64,000 bases of DNA from Gammaproteobacteria bacterium (GTDB taxonomy: Bacteria > Pseudomonadota > Gammaproteobacteria > Enterobacterales > Alteromonadaceae), in assembly GCA_018222985.1 (NCBI GenBank), contig JAAEZG010000007.1:62001-126000 (forward strand). The letters run 5' to 3'. The notes under the pieces were generated by a model, which was not told where the DNA came from, ran no database searches, and worked only from the letters and a program-made list of their open reading frames with translations. The position numbers were made by a program, and so were the translations under genes. Below, piece by piece: positions 55,118 to 64,000 of this stretch (its first letter is position 1; each line of letters opens with the position of its first letter).

Positions 55118-56428
55118 ATGGCCGCACGTCAGAATCTGACCACTGCTGCAGGCGATCGCATTGCGATAGTCGCCGGCTTGCGTACGCCGTTTGCGAAACA
55201 AGCGACCTATTTCCACGGGGTTCCTGCACTTGATATGGGCAAAATGGTGGTGCAAGAGCTATTGAATCGGTACAGCTTAGACCCACGTGAAGTTGAGCAG
55301 CTAGTGTATGGCCAAGTGGTACAAATGCCCAAAGCGCCTAATATTGCCCGTGAAATTGTGCTTGGCACTAACTTGCCGGTCACAACCGATGCCTACAGCG
55401 TATCACGCGCCTGTGCGACAAGCTTTCAAACTACGGTGAATGTGGTGGAAAGCATGATGGCTGGTAATATTTCTGTTGGTATTGCCGGTGGGGCCGATTC
55501 TTCGTCCGTGTTACCTATTGGTGTTTCTCGTGCGTTGGCACATGCTTTAGTCGACTTAAACAAAGCGCGAACCTTAGGCCAGCGCCTCGCTATTTTGAAG
55601 CGTTTACGTTTTAAAGACTTAATGCCAGTGCCGCCGGCCATTGCTGAATACAGCACTGGGCTGACAATGGGCGACACCGCTGAGCAAATGGCAAAAACGC
55701 ACAGCATTAGCCGTGCTGATCAAGACGCCTTGGCTCATCGGTCACACACCTTAGCCCATGAGTCATGGGAGGCCGGCAAGTTAGATGCGGAAGTGATGAC
55801 TGCCTATGCTGAGCCGTACAAAGACTTCTTGAAGCGTGATAACACGGTGCGCAGCGACTCGAAATTAGACGGCTACGCGAAATTGCGGCCGGTGTTTGAT
55901 AAAAAACATGGCTCGGTAACGGCTGCCAATAGTACCGCCTTAACCGACGGTGCCAGTGCTATTTTGCTAATGACAGAGAGTAAAGCCAAAGCCCTAGGTT
56001 ATGAAGTGTTAGGTTACGTGCGTAGTTACGCTTTTAGTGCCATTGATGTGTGGGAAGACATGTTAATGGGGCCTTCGTATGCAACTCCAATTGCACTTGA
56101 TCGCGCCGGCATGAAGCTCAGCGATTTAACCCTGATTGAAATGCATGAAGCCTTTGCCGCGCAAACATTAGCAAACATGAAAATGTTTGCGAGCAAAAAG
56201 TTTGCACAAGACAAGTTGGGGCGCAGCGAAGCTATTGGCGAAATTGACATGGACAAGTTCAATGTCATGGGCGGCTCGTTGGCGTATGGCCACCCATTCG
56301 CGGCAACCGGTGCTCGGTTGATTACGCAAACCCTGAATGAGTTAAAACGGCGCGGGGGTGGGGTTGGTTTAACCACAGCCTGTGCGGCTGGTGGTTTAGG
56401 TGCAGCAATGATTGTGGAGACCGAATAA
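55118..56428 (+). CDS. fadI: Acetyl-CoA acyltransferase FadI
   Basis: 3-ketoacyl-CoA thiolase of fatty acid beta-oxidation, beta subunit of the FadIJ complex. The acyl-accepting Cys is in [12 protein letters not shown]; His and second Cys are in [11 protein letters not shown] and [11 protein letters not shown]. The N-terminus [20 protein letters not shown] and [20 protein letters not shown] match FadI rather than FadA. GAGG precedes the ATG. Its stop overlaps the fadJ start as TAATG. Confidence 0.95.
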   Translation: MAARQNLTTAAGDRIAIVAGLRTPFAKQATYFHGVPALDMGKMVVQELLNRYSLDPREVEQLVYGQVVQMPKAPNIAREIVLGTNLPVTTDAYSVSRACATSFQTTVNVVESMMAGNISVGIAGGADSSSVLPIGVSRALAHALVDLNKARTLGQRLAILKRLRFKDLMPVPPAIAEYSTGLTMGDTAEQMAKTHSISRADQDALAHRSHTLAHESWEAGKLDAEVMTAYAEPYKDFLKRDNTVRSDSKLDGYAKLRPVFDKKHGSVTAANSTALTDGASAILLMTESKAKALGYEVLGYVRSYAFSAIDVWEDMLMGPSYATPIALDRAGMKLSDLTLIEMHEAFAAQTLANMKMFASKKFAQDKLGRSEAIGEIDMDKFNVMGGSLAYGHPFAATGARLITQTLNELKRRGGGVGLTTACAAGGLGAAMIVETE

Positions 56429-58551
56429 TGACTGAACAAAAAGCATTCACGTTAGAACTGCGTGACGATAACGTTGCGGTTATTCACATTGACGTACCCG
56501 GCGAGTCGATGAACACGCTAAAAGCTTCTTTTGCTGAAGAAGTGGCGCAGGTATTAAATAAAATTGAACAGCACAGTGACTTAAAAGGCGTGGTGGTGAT
56601 TAGCGACAAGCCTGGGTCATTTGTTGCCGGTGCCGACATTAGCATGATTGATGCGTGTGAAACGGCGGCTGACACCGAAAGCCTTGCGCGCCAAGGTCAG
56701 GCTATGTTTGACCGTATTGAACAGTTGAATGTGCCTGTGGTTGCGGCCATAGACGGCGCCTGTTTAGGTGGCGGCTTAGAGCTCGCGTTAGCCTGTCATT
56801 ATAGGGTTGCAACCGACAGTGGCAAAACCGTGATTGGCCTGCCTGAGGTACAACTTGGTTTACTACCTGGTTCGGGCGGTACGCAACGGCTGCCGCGTTT
56901 AATTGGTGTGCAAAAAGCATTACCACTTATTTTAACCGGCAAGCAACTTCGCGCTAAGCAGGCCAAGAAGCTCGGTATTGTTGATGACGTGGTGCCCGCC
57001 AGTATTCTGCTTGAGGCCGCCATTGAGCTAGCACTGAAAAGCAAAGCAAAAGTGCGCACGGTGCAACATTCAATGCTGAACAAAATGCTTGAAGGTACCG
57101 GCGTTGGCCGGGGCATTATATTTAGCAAAGCTCGCGAGCAAGCGCAGGCCAAAGCTAAGGGAAATTACCCAGCATTGGATAAGATTATTGACACCATTGC
57201 GTACGGCGCTGATAAGGGCTTTAAAGCCGGTTTAGAATTCGAGGCACGCTCGTTTGGTGAGCTGGCCATGACGCCGGAGTCAAAACAGCTACGCAATATT
57301 TTCTTTGCCACCACGGCGATGAAAAAAGAAACCGGTGCCGGCGATACCAAGCCACGCGACATTCACCGTGTGGGTGTTCTTGGCGGTGGCTTAATGGGCG
57401 GCGGCATTGCTTATGTGACTGCAGCCAAAGCAGGTTTGCCAGCGCGCATTAAAGACATCAACGAGAACGGAATTGTACACGCATTGAAGTACAGCTATGA
57501 CTTGTTGAACAAGAAAGTCAAACGCAAACATATGGCGCGTGCTGAGCTTGAAGCAACCATGCTGCGGTTAAGTGGTAGCTTAGATTACACTGGGTTCGAT
57601 CAAGCTGACGTGGTTATTGAAGCGGTATTTGAAGATTTAAAACTTAAACAGCAAATGGTGGCTGATGTTGAAGCAGCTGGCCACGAAAATACGATTTTTG
57701 CGACCAATACTTCAAGCTTGCCAATTACCAAAATTGCAGCGAACGCAAAACGCCCTGAAAACGTCATCGGATTACATTACTTTTCGCCGGTTGATAAAAT
57801 GCCTTTGGCTGAAATTATCACCCACGAGGGCACGTCTGACGAAACCATTGCGACCACAGTAGCGCTTGCCAAAAAACAGGGCAAAACGCCGATTGTGGTG
57901 AAAGACGGTGCGGGTTTTTATGTGAACCGTATTTTGGCGCCATACATGAATGAAGCCGCGCGTTTGGTACTTGAAGGTGAGCCTATTGAGGTGGTTGATC
58001 AAGCGTTGGTGAAATTTGGTTTCCCAGTGGGGCCCATGAAGTTAATGGACGAAGTGGGTATTGATGTTGCGGCCAAAGTCGCGCCAATTATGGCCGATGA
58101 GCTGGGCGAGCGATTCCGCGCGCCAGATGCGTTTGGCAAGTTGCTTGACGATGAGCGTAAGGGCAAGAAAAACCAGAAAGGCTTCTATGCCTATAGCGGT
58201 AAAAAGCCAGGCAAGAGCGTTGATGAGTCAGTATACAGCTTGTTAGGTATTAGCCCGTCAAGCAAACTCAGTGGCGAAGAAATTGCCCAACGGACCGCGT
58301 TGTTGATGCTTAACGAAGCGGCTTATTGTCTTGCTGAAGGTATTATTCGCAGCCCGCGTGACGGCGATATTGGTGCTATTTTCGGGATTGGTTTCCCGCC
58401 GTTCCGTGGTGGTCCTTTCCGTTATATGGATGCGGTTGGCGTGACTGAAGTTGTGAAACGCCTACAAGGCTATCAGCAGCAACATGGCGAGCGTTACACC
58501 CCAGCGCCGTTGTTACTGAAAATGGCCGAAAACAATGAGAGTTTTTACTAG
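56428..58551 (+). CDS. fadJ: Fatty acid oxidation multifunctional subunit FadJ
   Basis: A 707-residue enoyl-CoA hydratase and 3-hydroxyacyl-CoA dehydrogenase. The N-terminal crotonase domain has [10 protein letters not shown] and the catalytic Glu region [20 protein letters not shown]. The dehydrogenase has the NAD loop [27 protein letters not shown], and [20 protein letters not shown] with the catalytic His. The C-terminal repeat ends [15 protein letters not shown]. One base shared with fadI implies coupled translation. Confidence 0.95.
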   Translation: MTEQKAFTLELRDDNVAVIHIDVPGESMNTLKASFAEEVAQVLNKIEQHSDLKGVVVISDKPGSFVAGADISMIDACETAADTESLARQGQAMFDRIEQLNVPVVAAIDGACLGGGLELALACHYRVATDSGKTVIGLPEVQLGLLPGSGGTQRLPRLIGVQKALPLILTGKQLRAKQAKKLGIVDDVVPASILLEAAIELALKSKAKVRTVQHSMLNKMLEGTGVGRGIIFSKAREQAQAKAKGNYPALDKIIDTIAYGADKGFKAGLEFEARSFGELAMTPESKQLRNIFFATTAMKKETGAGDTKPRDIHRVGVLGGGLMGGGIAYVTAAKAGLPARIKDINENGIVHALKYSYDLLNKKVKRKHMARAELEATMLRLSGSLDYTGFDQADVVIEAVFEDLKLKQQMVADVEAAGHENTIFATNTSSLPITKIAANAKRPENVIGLHYFSPVDKMPLAEIITHEGTSDETIATTVALAKKQGKTPIVVKDGAGFYVNRILAPYMNEAARLVLEGEPIEVVDQALVKFGFPVGPMKLMDEVGIDVAAKVAPIMADELGERFRAPDAFGKLLDDERKGKKNQKGFYAYSGKKPGKSVDESVYSLLGISPSSKLSGEEIAQRTALLMLNEAAYCLAEGIIRSPRDGDIGAIFGIGFPPFRGGPFRYMDAVGVTEVVKRLQGYQQQHGERYTPAPLLLKMAENNESFY

Positions 58552-58574
58552 GCGTTATCTGACTAGGAGTTAAA

Positions 58575-58772
58575 ATGTTTATTGCGCTGTGTTGTTTGTT
58601 GTCTGCGCTGACGTTATACATTCAAGCTTTAACCCATGCCATGGGTGCTAAACGCTGGGGTACCATGGGGCTGTTATTAGGCCCCTTGGTGCTACCGATG
58701 TTTTTTACTCATAAACGGATGCGCCTATTGAAGGCGCAAGGGCGTGCTAGTGTATCGATGCTGGTACGCTAA
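58575..58772 (+). CDS. Small membrane protein downstream of fadJ
   Basis: A 65-residue hydrophobic protein with two likely membrane helices (FIALCCLLSALTLYIQAL and GTMGLLLGPLVLPMFF) and a basic tail (HKRMRLLKAQGR). AGGAG lies eight bases before the ATG and the gene begins 24 bases after fadJ, so it is probably translated from the same transcript. It is not recognised. The last 26 bases overlap the 3' end of the convergent GGDEF-EAL gene. Confidence 0.6.
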   Translation: MFIALCCLLSALTLYIQALTHAMGAKRWGTMGLLLGPLVLPMFFTHKRMRLLKAQGRASVSMLVR

Positions 58773-61350
58773 TGTGTTGCACAAAAGCCTCGCTGCTGAG
58801 CGGCTCGGCAAATAAGTAACCTTGTGCAAATTCGCAGCTTAAGCGGCTTAACGTTGCCGCTTGTGCTGTGTTAACAACCCCTTCAGCAACCACATCTAAG
58901 CCCATGTTGTGTGCCATAGCGACAATAGAGGCAACCATGTTGCGGTCGCGGTCGGCGCCATTAATGTCATCCACAAAGGCTTTGTCGATTTTCAGCGTTT
59001 GAATAGGGAAGCGCTTTAAGTAGGCCAGCGACGAATAACCGGTACCAAAGTCATCAAGCGCTAAGTGAATACCGCATTGATTGAGCTCGGTCATGATTTC
59101 AATGGCGCGCTCTGGGTCTTCCATAACTACGCCTTCGGTAATTTCCAATTCTAAGTATTCTGGCGCCAACTTTTCTTCATTTAAGATGGCCATAATGCGC
59201 TTAGTAAGGTCGGGTTGCACAAACTGTTTGGCCGATAAGTTAACTGCCACGCGGCCTTGCACAGTGCCTTGTTCAACCCACTGGCGCATATCGCGACAGG
59301 TTTGGCGTAATACTTGCTCGCCCATTTCTATAATTAAGCCAGTTTCTTCAGCCAGCGGTATAAACTCACTTGGGTTAATCACCCCAGTGCCTGGAATGTT
59401 CAAACGCACCAGCGCCTCAAGCCCAACAAACTCATAGTTTCGTAGCGACACTTTAGGCTGATACATCACTTGAATGTGTTTGTTGCGTAACGCTAAACGC
59501 AGCTGGTTTTCAACTTGCAAGCGGCGTACGGCATTTTTGTTCATCGAGTCATTAAAGAACTGATAGTTGTGCCCGCCGCGATTTTTGGCATGGTACATGG
59601 CGGTATCGGCGTTTTGCAGTAGTTCTTGTGATGAGGTGCCATCATTCGGGTACACCACAATGCCAATAGAGCTGCCAATGACAATGTCTTGACCGTCAAT
59701 GTGAAACGCTTCGCCAACGGTGGTCAAAATTTTGGTGGCAACATCGGTAATGGCGCTTAAATCGCTGGTGTCTTCAAGCATCAGCACAAATTCATCGCCA
59801 CCCAAACGGAAGAAGGTGTCTTGTGGTCGGCCTACTTCAGCAATACGCTCCGCAACATGAAGTAATAGCTGATCGCCAATGTCGTGGCCCAGTGAATCGT
59901 TGATTTTCTTGAAGTCATCCAGATCAAATAACAACAGTGCATGTTGAATGCGCTTACGTACCAAGTTGGCGTGGCTAACCTGAAAATAGCTACGATTGGG
60001 CAACCCAGTGAGGGTGTCGGTATTTGATAGCCGGCGTAATTCGCGTTCCGCCGTTTTACGTTCAGTAATATCGGCAAATGTGGCCACGTAATGGGAAATA
60101 CGTTCACTGTCGTCGCGAATGGCGTCAAGTGTTAGCTCCATCTGGTACAGACTACCATCTTTACGTAAGTCTTCCACTTCGCCATGCCAGCTGCCATGTT
60201 GTTGCAGTAAGCGTTTAATTTGCTCCACATATTCGGGGCTATAGAGCTGCAATTGCAGCGGTCGGCCAATCATGTCCTCACGCGAGAATCCGGTAATTTT
60301 TGCCACCGACGCGTTGGTTTCGATAACGTTAAATTCAGCGTCATAAATGCACACGCCGTCAGAAATATTGGTAATCGACGTGGCGAGCATTTTTAAACGC
60401 TCTTCGGCTTCGACTAATGGGGTGATGTCTTTGAGCGTGCCGGTCATACGGGTTGGCTGATGGTGCTCGTCGCGCTCAACCACTTTGCCGCGGTCTAAAA
60501 TAGACATCCAACCGTTTTCGGTTTTCACTCGATAGGTCATTTCAAAATAATTATTCGCGCCATCTAAATGACGGCGCAATGCTTGTTGCAGCTTACGCAA
60601 ATCAAGCGGGTGAATATTGGTTGGGGTGCCGCGCTTACCTGAACGTATATGGTCAATGGGGAACTCATTCAGATGTCGCCAGCTGTTGTGACGATGAATC
60701 GTACCATTGGGTATATCCCAGTCCCACAATTGGTCGCCGCTGCCCCATAAGCTAAGTTTAAGACGCTCCTCACTATTACGTAATTGTTTGATAGCAAGAT
60801 GGCGAGCGCGAATCATAAAAAATACGGCGGTCAAAATAACCAGAACGAGCACCGTATATAGCGCGATGGCCCATGGCGATAGCCAAGCAGGCGCTGCAAC
60901 TTGCAGCTCAATGGTACGTGTACCGCCCCATGTTTTGCCGTCGTATGAGGCTTCTACTTTGAACGTGTAGTGACCAAAGCTAAGGTTGGTATAAGTGGCG
61001 CGGCGGTATTCTGAGTCGGTGTAAACCCAGTCTTTATCAAACCCTTGCATTTGATAACGATAATATAACAATCGTGCATTCGGTGCGTAGGGCGCCCCAA
61101 ATTCAATACTGAATGGGTCATTGATATTTGGCAGGTATAAGGTTGTCGTGTTGTAAAGCTGCGGACGATTTCGTGAATCAAGTTGTTGCGCGCTGACGGG
61201 TTGATTAGCCAACCGCAAATTAATCAGCTCGACTTGCCAATCCGTGACTTGTGCCAGTGCGACAGGATGACTGACCCAAAACGCGCAGACAATAACAATT
61301 GTCATGGCGAATGCACGTAGGCTGTTTAAAATCCTTTGAAAATTGGCCAC
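58747..61350 (-). CDS. Membrane Y_Y_Y-PAS-PAS-GGDEF-EAL cyclic di-GMP enzyme
   Basis: An 867-residue sensor. A signal peptide (FAMTIVIVCAFWVSHPVALA) is followed by a periplasmic Y_Y_Y domain (about 50-150, FEYRYQMQGFDKDWV-like LYYRYQMQGFDKDWVYTDSE), a membrane helix (LYTVLVLVILTAVFFMI), two PAS domains, a GGDEF domain with intact RLGGDEFVLML, and an EAL domain with GLEALVRL, AVNLSAKQF and DDFGTGYSSLAYLKRFP. Both catalytic motifs look whole. The beta-propeller that normally precedes Y_Y_Y is absent. The frame opens at a TTG (61365); the GTG at 61350 has AGGA five bases upstream and is preferred. Confidence 0.88.
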   Translation of the reverse strand: MANFQRILNSLRAFAMTIVIVCAFWVSHPVALAQVTDWQVELINLRLANQPVSAQQLDSRNRPQLYNTTTLYLPNINDPFSIEFGAPYAPNARLLYYRYQMQGFDKDWVYTDSEYRRATYTNLSFGHYTFKVEASYDGKTWGGTRTIELQVAAPAWLSPWAIALYTVLVLVILTAVFFMIRARHLAIKQLRNSEERLKLSLWGSGDQLWDWDIPNGTIHRHNSWRHLNEFPIDHIRSGKRGTPTNIHPLDLRKLQQALRRHLDGANNYFEMTYRVKTENGWMSILDRGKVVERDEHHQPTRMTGTLKDITPLVEAEERLKMLATSITNISDGVCIYDAEFNVIETNASVAKITGFSREDMIGRPLQLQLYSPEYVEQIKRLLQQHGSWHGEVEDLRKDGSLYQMELTLDAIRDDSERISHYVATFADITERKTAERELRRLSNTDTLTGLPNRSYFQVSHANLVRKRIQHALLLFDLDDFKKINDSLGHDIGDQLLLHVAERIAEVGRPQDTFFRLGGDEFVLMLEDTSDLSAITDVATKILTTVGEAFHIDGQDIVIGSSIGIVVYPNDGTSSQELLQNADTAMYHAKNRGGHNYQFFNDSMNKNAVRRLQVENQLRLALRNKHIQVMYQPKVSLRNYEFVGLEALVRLNIPGTGVINPSEFIPLAEETGLIIEMGEQVLRQTCRDMRQWVEQGTVQGRVAVNLSAKQFVQPDLTKRIMAILNEEKLAPEYLELEITEGVVMEDPERAIEIMTELNQCGIHLALDDFGTGYSSLAYLKRFPIQTLKIDKAFVDDINGADRDRNMVASIVAMAHNMGLDVVAEGVVNTAQAATLSRLSCEFAQGYLFAEPLSSEAFVQHISVPASIH

Positions 61351-61421
61351 GCTTATCCTCAGCAAAGGCTGTTTTTTGTACAGCTCTTATATTTGTTATG
61401 TTATGAATTAAATTAAACAAT

Positions 61422-64000
61422 TTATTGCGTGCTGTCAAAGCTCGCGGGGCTTGCTGAGAGAAACATTTGATGAGAACTATTGTTAAATAATTGTTTCGCA
61501 CGATCGGTGAACGAATCATAGGTGAGTTCTTGCATGGCTTCGGCTATACGGTTAAGTCGCGAGAAATCATGATCTTGCTGTGTAATTGCACTCCACAGGC
61601 GCTGGCTACGTGCACGTAAAGTCGAGTCTGGCTCGGTAAGCTGCTGCGTCAAACTCTGCTGAACTTTGCGGAATTCCTCAGTATTGATTGACGTTGATAT
61701 CTTAGGTATCGAGGCAAAAAATTCATGAATAGCATGGCTAATGGTGTTTGCATCGACCCGGGATGATTGCACGTAAAACATCAAATGGGGGTGTTCTTGC
61801 ATTGGTAAATAGCTGGTTCCAACTAAATACCCCAGTTGTTGTTCGGTTCGTAAACTACTAAAAAACCTGGGTTGTAACAGGTTATTTAGAAGCATAAATA
61901 TGCCCTGCTCGGTCACATCTGTTTGGTCTGACTGAAGCACGGCTATCACTGCGCTGTCTGAGTGCTGTGTGGTGAGCTGCTGGGGTTGCGGCAACTGACT
62001 TAATGCCAGTGGGGTTAAGTCGGCAAGCTGCAAGTCGCTGCAAAGGCCTAGCCAGTCGCGTAATGCTTGATGTAACGGTTGCAGTTGCTCTTGATGTAAA
62101 TCACCGTGGGCAAACAATTGTACCGATGCTTGCGAGAATAATTGCTCGGTGGCTTCGGTAAATGACACAAATGTGCTGTGTTCTAGGTTATCGGCAAGCT
62201 TCAGCACCGAATAAGTGTGTGGCTGCAATTGCACATTTAAATGTGAAAACAATAAATTCAACGGCTTATGTAACAAAGCCTGACGCCAATTTAAAAGCAA
62301 CCGCTGCCGTAAATCGTGCCAGCGTTGTTGCACGAAAGTTGGGTTTTTCATTGCCTGCACAAGTGTGGTTGCAAGCTTCGGTACATAAAGCGCGGGGCCC
62401 GAAACGTGCAGCGTCATGCCTTGTTGTTGCGGGTATAAATTGAAATGCAAGCCGGCAACCTCAGCGTCGTAGCATTGTTCATTCAGCTTATCGAGCATGA
62501 GCTCACACCAAAGCCGCGCAAGCGCAAAGTTATCTGGGCTGGCGATGACATTGGGTAATTGTAAGCCCAGGTATAAGTGCGCTTTGGGCTGTCGAAAGTC
62601 TAAGTCATGCAAATGCCAGCTGTGTAACCCAGGCGCAATAATGTCGCGTTTTGGTTGCTCATGCTTCTCGTCAGGCGCTACCGTTTGTAATTGCCAAGGC
62701 GTTTCAAGGTAAGGGTTTGGCTCGGGCAGCTGTGCGTTAATAGCTGCAGGTTCAATGAATTTACGGCGTCGTTCAAAGTGAATCGGGCGTACCTGATAGT
62801 GGGTGCCGTAAATGGGCTCGACAGTGTCAGTTTCTAATTCTTTATGAATAACCGTAATGCGCATGTTGTCAGGGTGCATGCAGTCTAAAAATTGCCGTGC
62901 TTTGGGTTCAAATAAACCGTCCATACGGTAGTCGCCAAAGATAATGTCTTCAGCTAAATAATGCTGCAAATTAATGGCTAACTGTGGGGCTAAGTCGCTA
63001 GCGCGCGGTTGCTCTTGAAAGTTAAAGGCGTTCATAACGCTAACTCGACGCTCGTTGTAACGCCAGGCTTGTAGGCCTTGTTCACGGATCAGCCGAATGT
63101 AGCTAAATATCGCCTCGATAATATCATCGCGGTGCTTCATGCCCTCGGCGGTAAGCTGCATATTGATATTGAAGTCTTTGAAGTTGCTACCGCTAATACC
63201 ACCGCCGGCAGCTAATGAGTTAATCCAGTGACGGTTACGTAAATAGCCGAACAAGCTATTCGGCCCTTCGTAACCAAGAATGTGGGCAATGTAACTAGTG
63301 GTTTTATTGGCGTAGTCGTCGTCAATACCTGGTAAGGCAAAGGTTACAATAAGTCGCCGTGCGTCTTTTAACGGTTTGACGTGCAGTTCAACCCCAAGCT
63401 GCTCGGTTAAGTACAAGGGTTCGTCCACATAAAGCATATCGGCACAGCCTGACTGAATAGGGCGGCCGTGTTGCTCTGCCAATACTTGTAACTGATCAAA
63501 CGATTGCGGGCCAACTAACACCAGTGTCATACGTCTTGCACAATACCAGCGTTGAAAAAATTGCCGCAGCTGCTGTGCCAATGGCGCATCTGGTTGGTCA
63601 CGTAATGTCGTTAAGTTTCCAACCGAAAACTTACTAAAAGGATGCCGTGGGTTTGCCGTGGCTTTGTGGACTTGATATAAACGACGCAGTTCGTCTTGTC
63701 GTTTCAGTTGAAACTCTGACTCAATAGACTGCAATTCTTTTCCAACCCACTGTGGATCTAGCTTAGGTTGGTAGAAAAAACGCATAAAACGGTCGAGCGC
63801 TTGCTCGAAGTAGGGCGCATCAATGGTGAAGTAATAGTTACTAAATTCGGTGCCTGTCCACGCGTTATGATTGCCGCCGTGGGCACTAATGAAGCTTTGA
63901 TAGCTATTGGCGTCAGGATATTTGTCGGTACCTAGAAACAACATATGCTCAAGAAAATGAGCAAGGCCTTGAGCATGGTTTGGATCGTGGAAATGGCCAG
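61422..64000 (-). CDS. M16 family zinc metallopeptidase, pitrilysin-like (5' end outside window)
   Basis: The frame runs off the right edge, so the N-terminus is missing. The first visible residues read GHFHDPNHAQGLAHFLEHML, holding the inverted zinc motif HFLEH at 63945-63959; the third ligand Glu lies in ELQSIESEF. The order HGGNHNAWTG, HPFSKFSVGNLTTL, LGYEGPNSLFGYLRNR and, near the end, LRTEEQLGYLVGTSYL matches protease III (pitrilysin) and insulysin-type enzymes with four homologous domains. It degrades medium-length peptides. The visible part is about 859 residues. Whether it has a signal peptide cannot be seen. Confidence 0.88.
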   Translation of the reverse strand, partial: GHFHDPNHAQGLAHFLEHMLFLGTDKYPDANSYQSFISAHGGNHNAWTGTEFSNYYFTIDAPYFEQALDRFMRFFYQPKLDPQWVGKELQSIESEFQLKRQDELRRLYQVHKATANPRHPFSKFSVGNLTTLRDQPDAPLAQQLRQFFQRWYCARRMTLVLVGPQSFDQLQVLAEQHGRPIQSGCADMLYVDEPLYLTEQLGVELHVKPLKDARRLIVTFALPGIDDDYANKTTSYIAHILGYEGPNSLFGYLRNRHWINSLAAGGGISGSNFKDFNINMQLTAEGMKHRDDIIEAIFSYIRLIREQGLQAWRYNERRVSVMNAFNFQEQPRASDLAPQLAINLQHYLAEDIIFGDYRMDGLFEPKARQFLDCMHPDNMRITVIHKELETDTVEPIYGTHYQVRPIHFERRRKFIEPAAINAQLPEPNPYLETPWQLQTVAPDEKHEQPKRDIIAPGLHSWHLHDLDFRQPKAHLYLGLQLPNVIASPDNFALARLWCELMLDKLNEQCYDAEVAGLHFNLYPQQQGMTLHVSGPALYVPKLATTLVQAMKNPTFVQQRWHDLRQRLLLNWRQALLHKPLNLLFSHLNVQLQPHTYSVLKLADNLEHSTFVSFTEATEQLFSQASVQLFAHGDLHQEQLQPLHQALRDWLGLCSDLQLADLTPLALSQLPQPQQLTTQHSDSAVIAVLQSDQTDVTEQGIFMLLNNLLQPRFFSSLRTEQQLGYLVGTSYLPMQEHPHLMFYVQSSRVDANTISHAIHEFFASIPKISTSINTEEFRKVQQSLTQQLTEPDSTLRARSQRLWSAITQQDHDFSRLNRIAEAMQELTYDSFTDRAKQLFNNSSHQMFLSASPASFDSTQ

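Overview
The window is a gene-dense piece of a gammaproteobacterial chromosome. Gene content and order (fabB, pdxB, asd, fimV, truA, accD, folC, dedD, cvpA, purF; and tig, clpP, clpX, lon, hupB, ppiD) fit the Alteromonadales. The run of exported peptidases and the general protein flavour suggest an Idiomarina-like marine bacterium; the genus is an inference, not read from a marker gene. No insertion sequence, CRISPR array or prophage was seen.

Layout. 1-9.2 kb: an acyl-CoA thioesterase cut by the window edge, then exported nutrient-acquisition genes: a DPP-IV-type S9 peptidase, a His-rich TonB-dependent receptor (probably for zinc, with a Zur-like operator at its promoter), an M28 lipoprotein aminopeptidase and a large met-zincin. 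9.2-12.5 kb: HIT protein, flavodoxin fldB, yfcL and mnmC, partly in overlapping convergent pairs. 12.6-24.1 kb: the housekeeping string fabB, pdxB, asd, fimV, truA, accD, folC, dedD, cvpA, purF, closed by a strong bidirectional terminator shared with convergent astB. 25.7-28.3 kb: topA.

28.3-36.4 kb is the most interesting accessory region: a ten-gene operon for a type IVb pilus of the R64 thin-pilus type. It has a TcpQ-like protein, lipoprotein secretin PilN, PilO, PilP, ATPase PilQ, membrane protein PilR, pilin PilS, a small unknown membrane protein, a PilV-like tip protein and a TadE-like pseudopilin. It lacks its own prepilin peptidase, lytic transglycosylase, retraction ATPase, shufflon and recombinase. 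Its leader RNA can form two mutually exclusive folds, one of which buries the ribosome binding site of the first gene; this is the best candidate for an undescribed regulatory element in the window.

36.4-48 kb: folD, a tRNA cluster (Pro, Arg, His, Pro), a GAF-GGDEF diguanylate cyclase, then the proteostasis block tig, clpP, clpX, lon (with a sigma-32-like promoter), hupB, tRNA-Asp and ppiD. 48-55 kb: a tightly overlapping minus-strand moxR, DUF58, DUF4381, batA, batB/C, batD operon. 55-58.8 kb: the fatty acid oxidation pair fadI-fadJ behind a FadR-like operator, plus a small membrane protein. 58.7-64 kb: a membrane GGDEF-EAL sensor with a Y_Y_Y domain and the 3' part of a pitrilysin-like M16 peptidase that runs off the window.

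All function calls come from reading the translated sequences and motifs; no database search was run. Start sites were moved from the longest reading frame wherever a ribosome binding site, signal peptide, terminator or operator argued for it.
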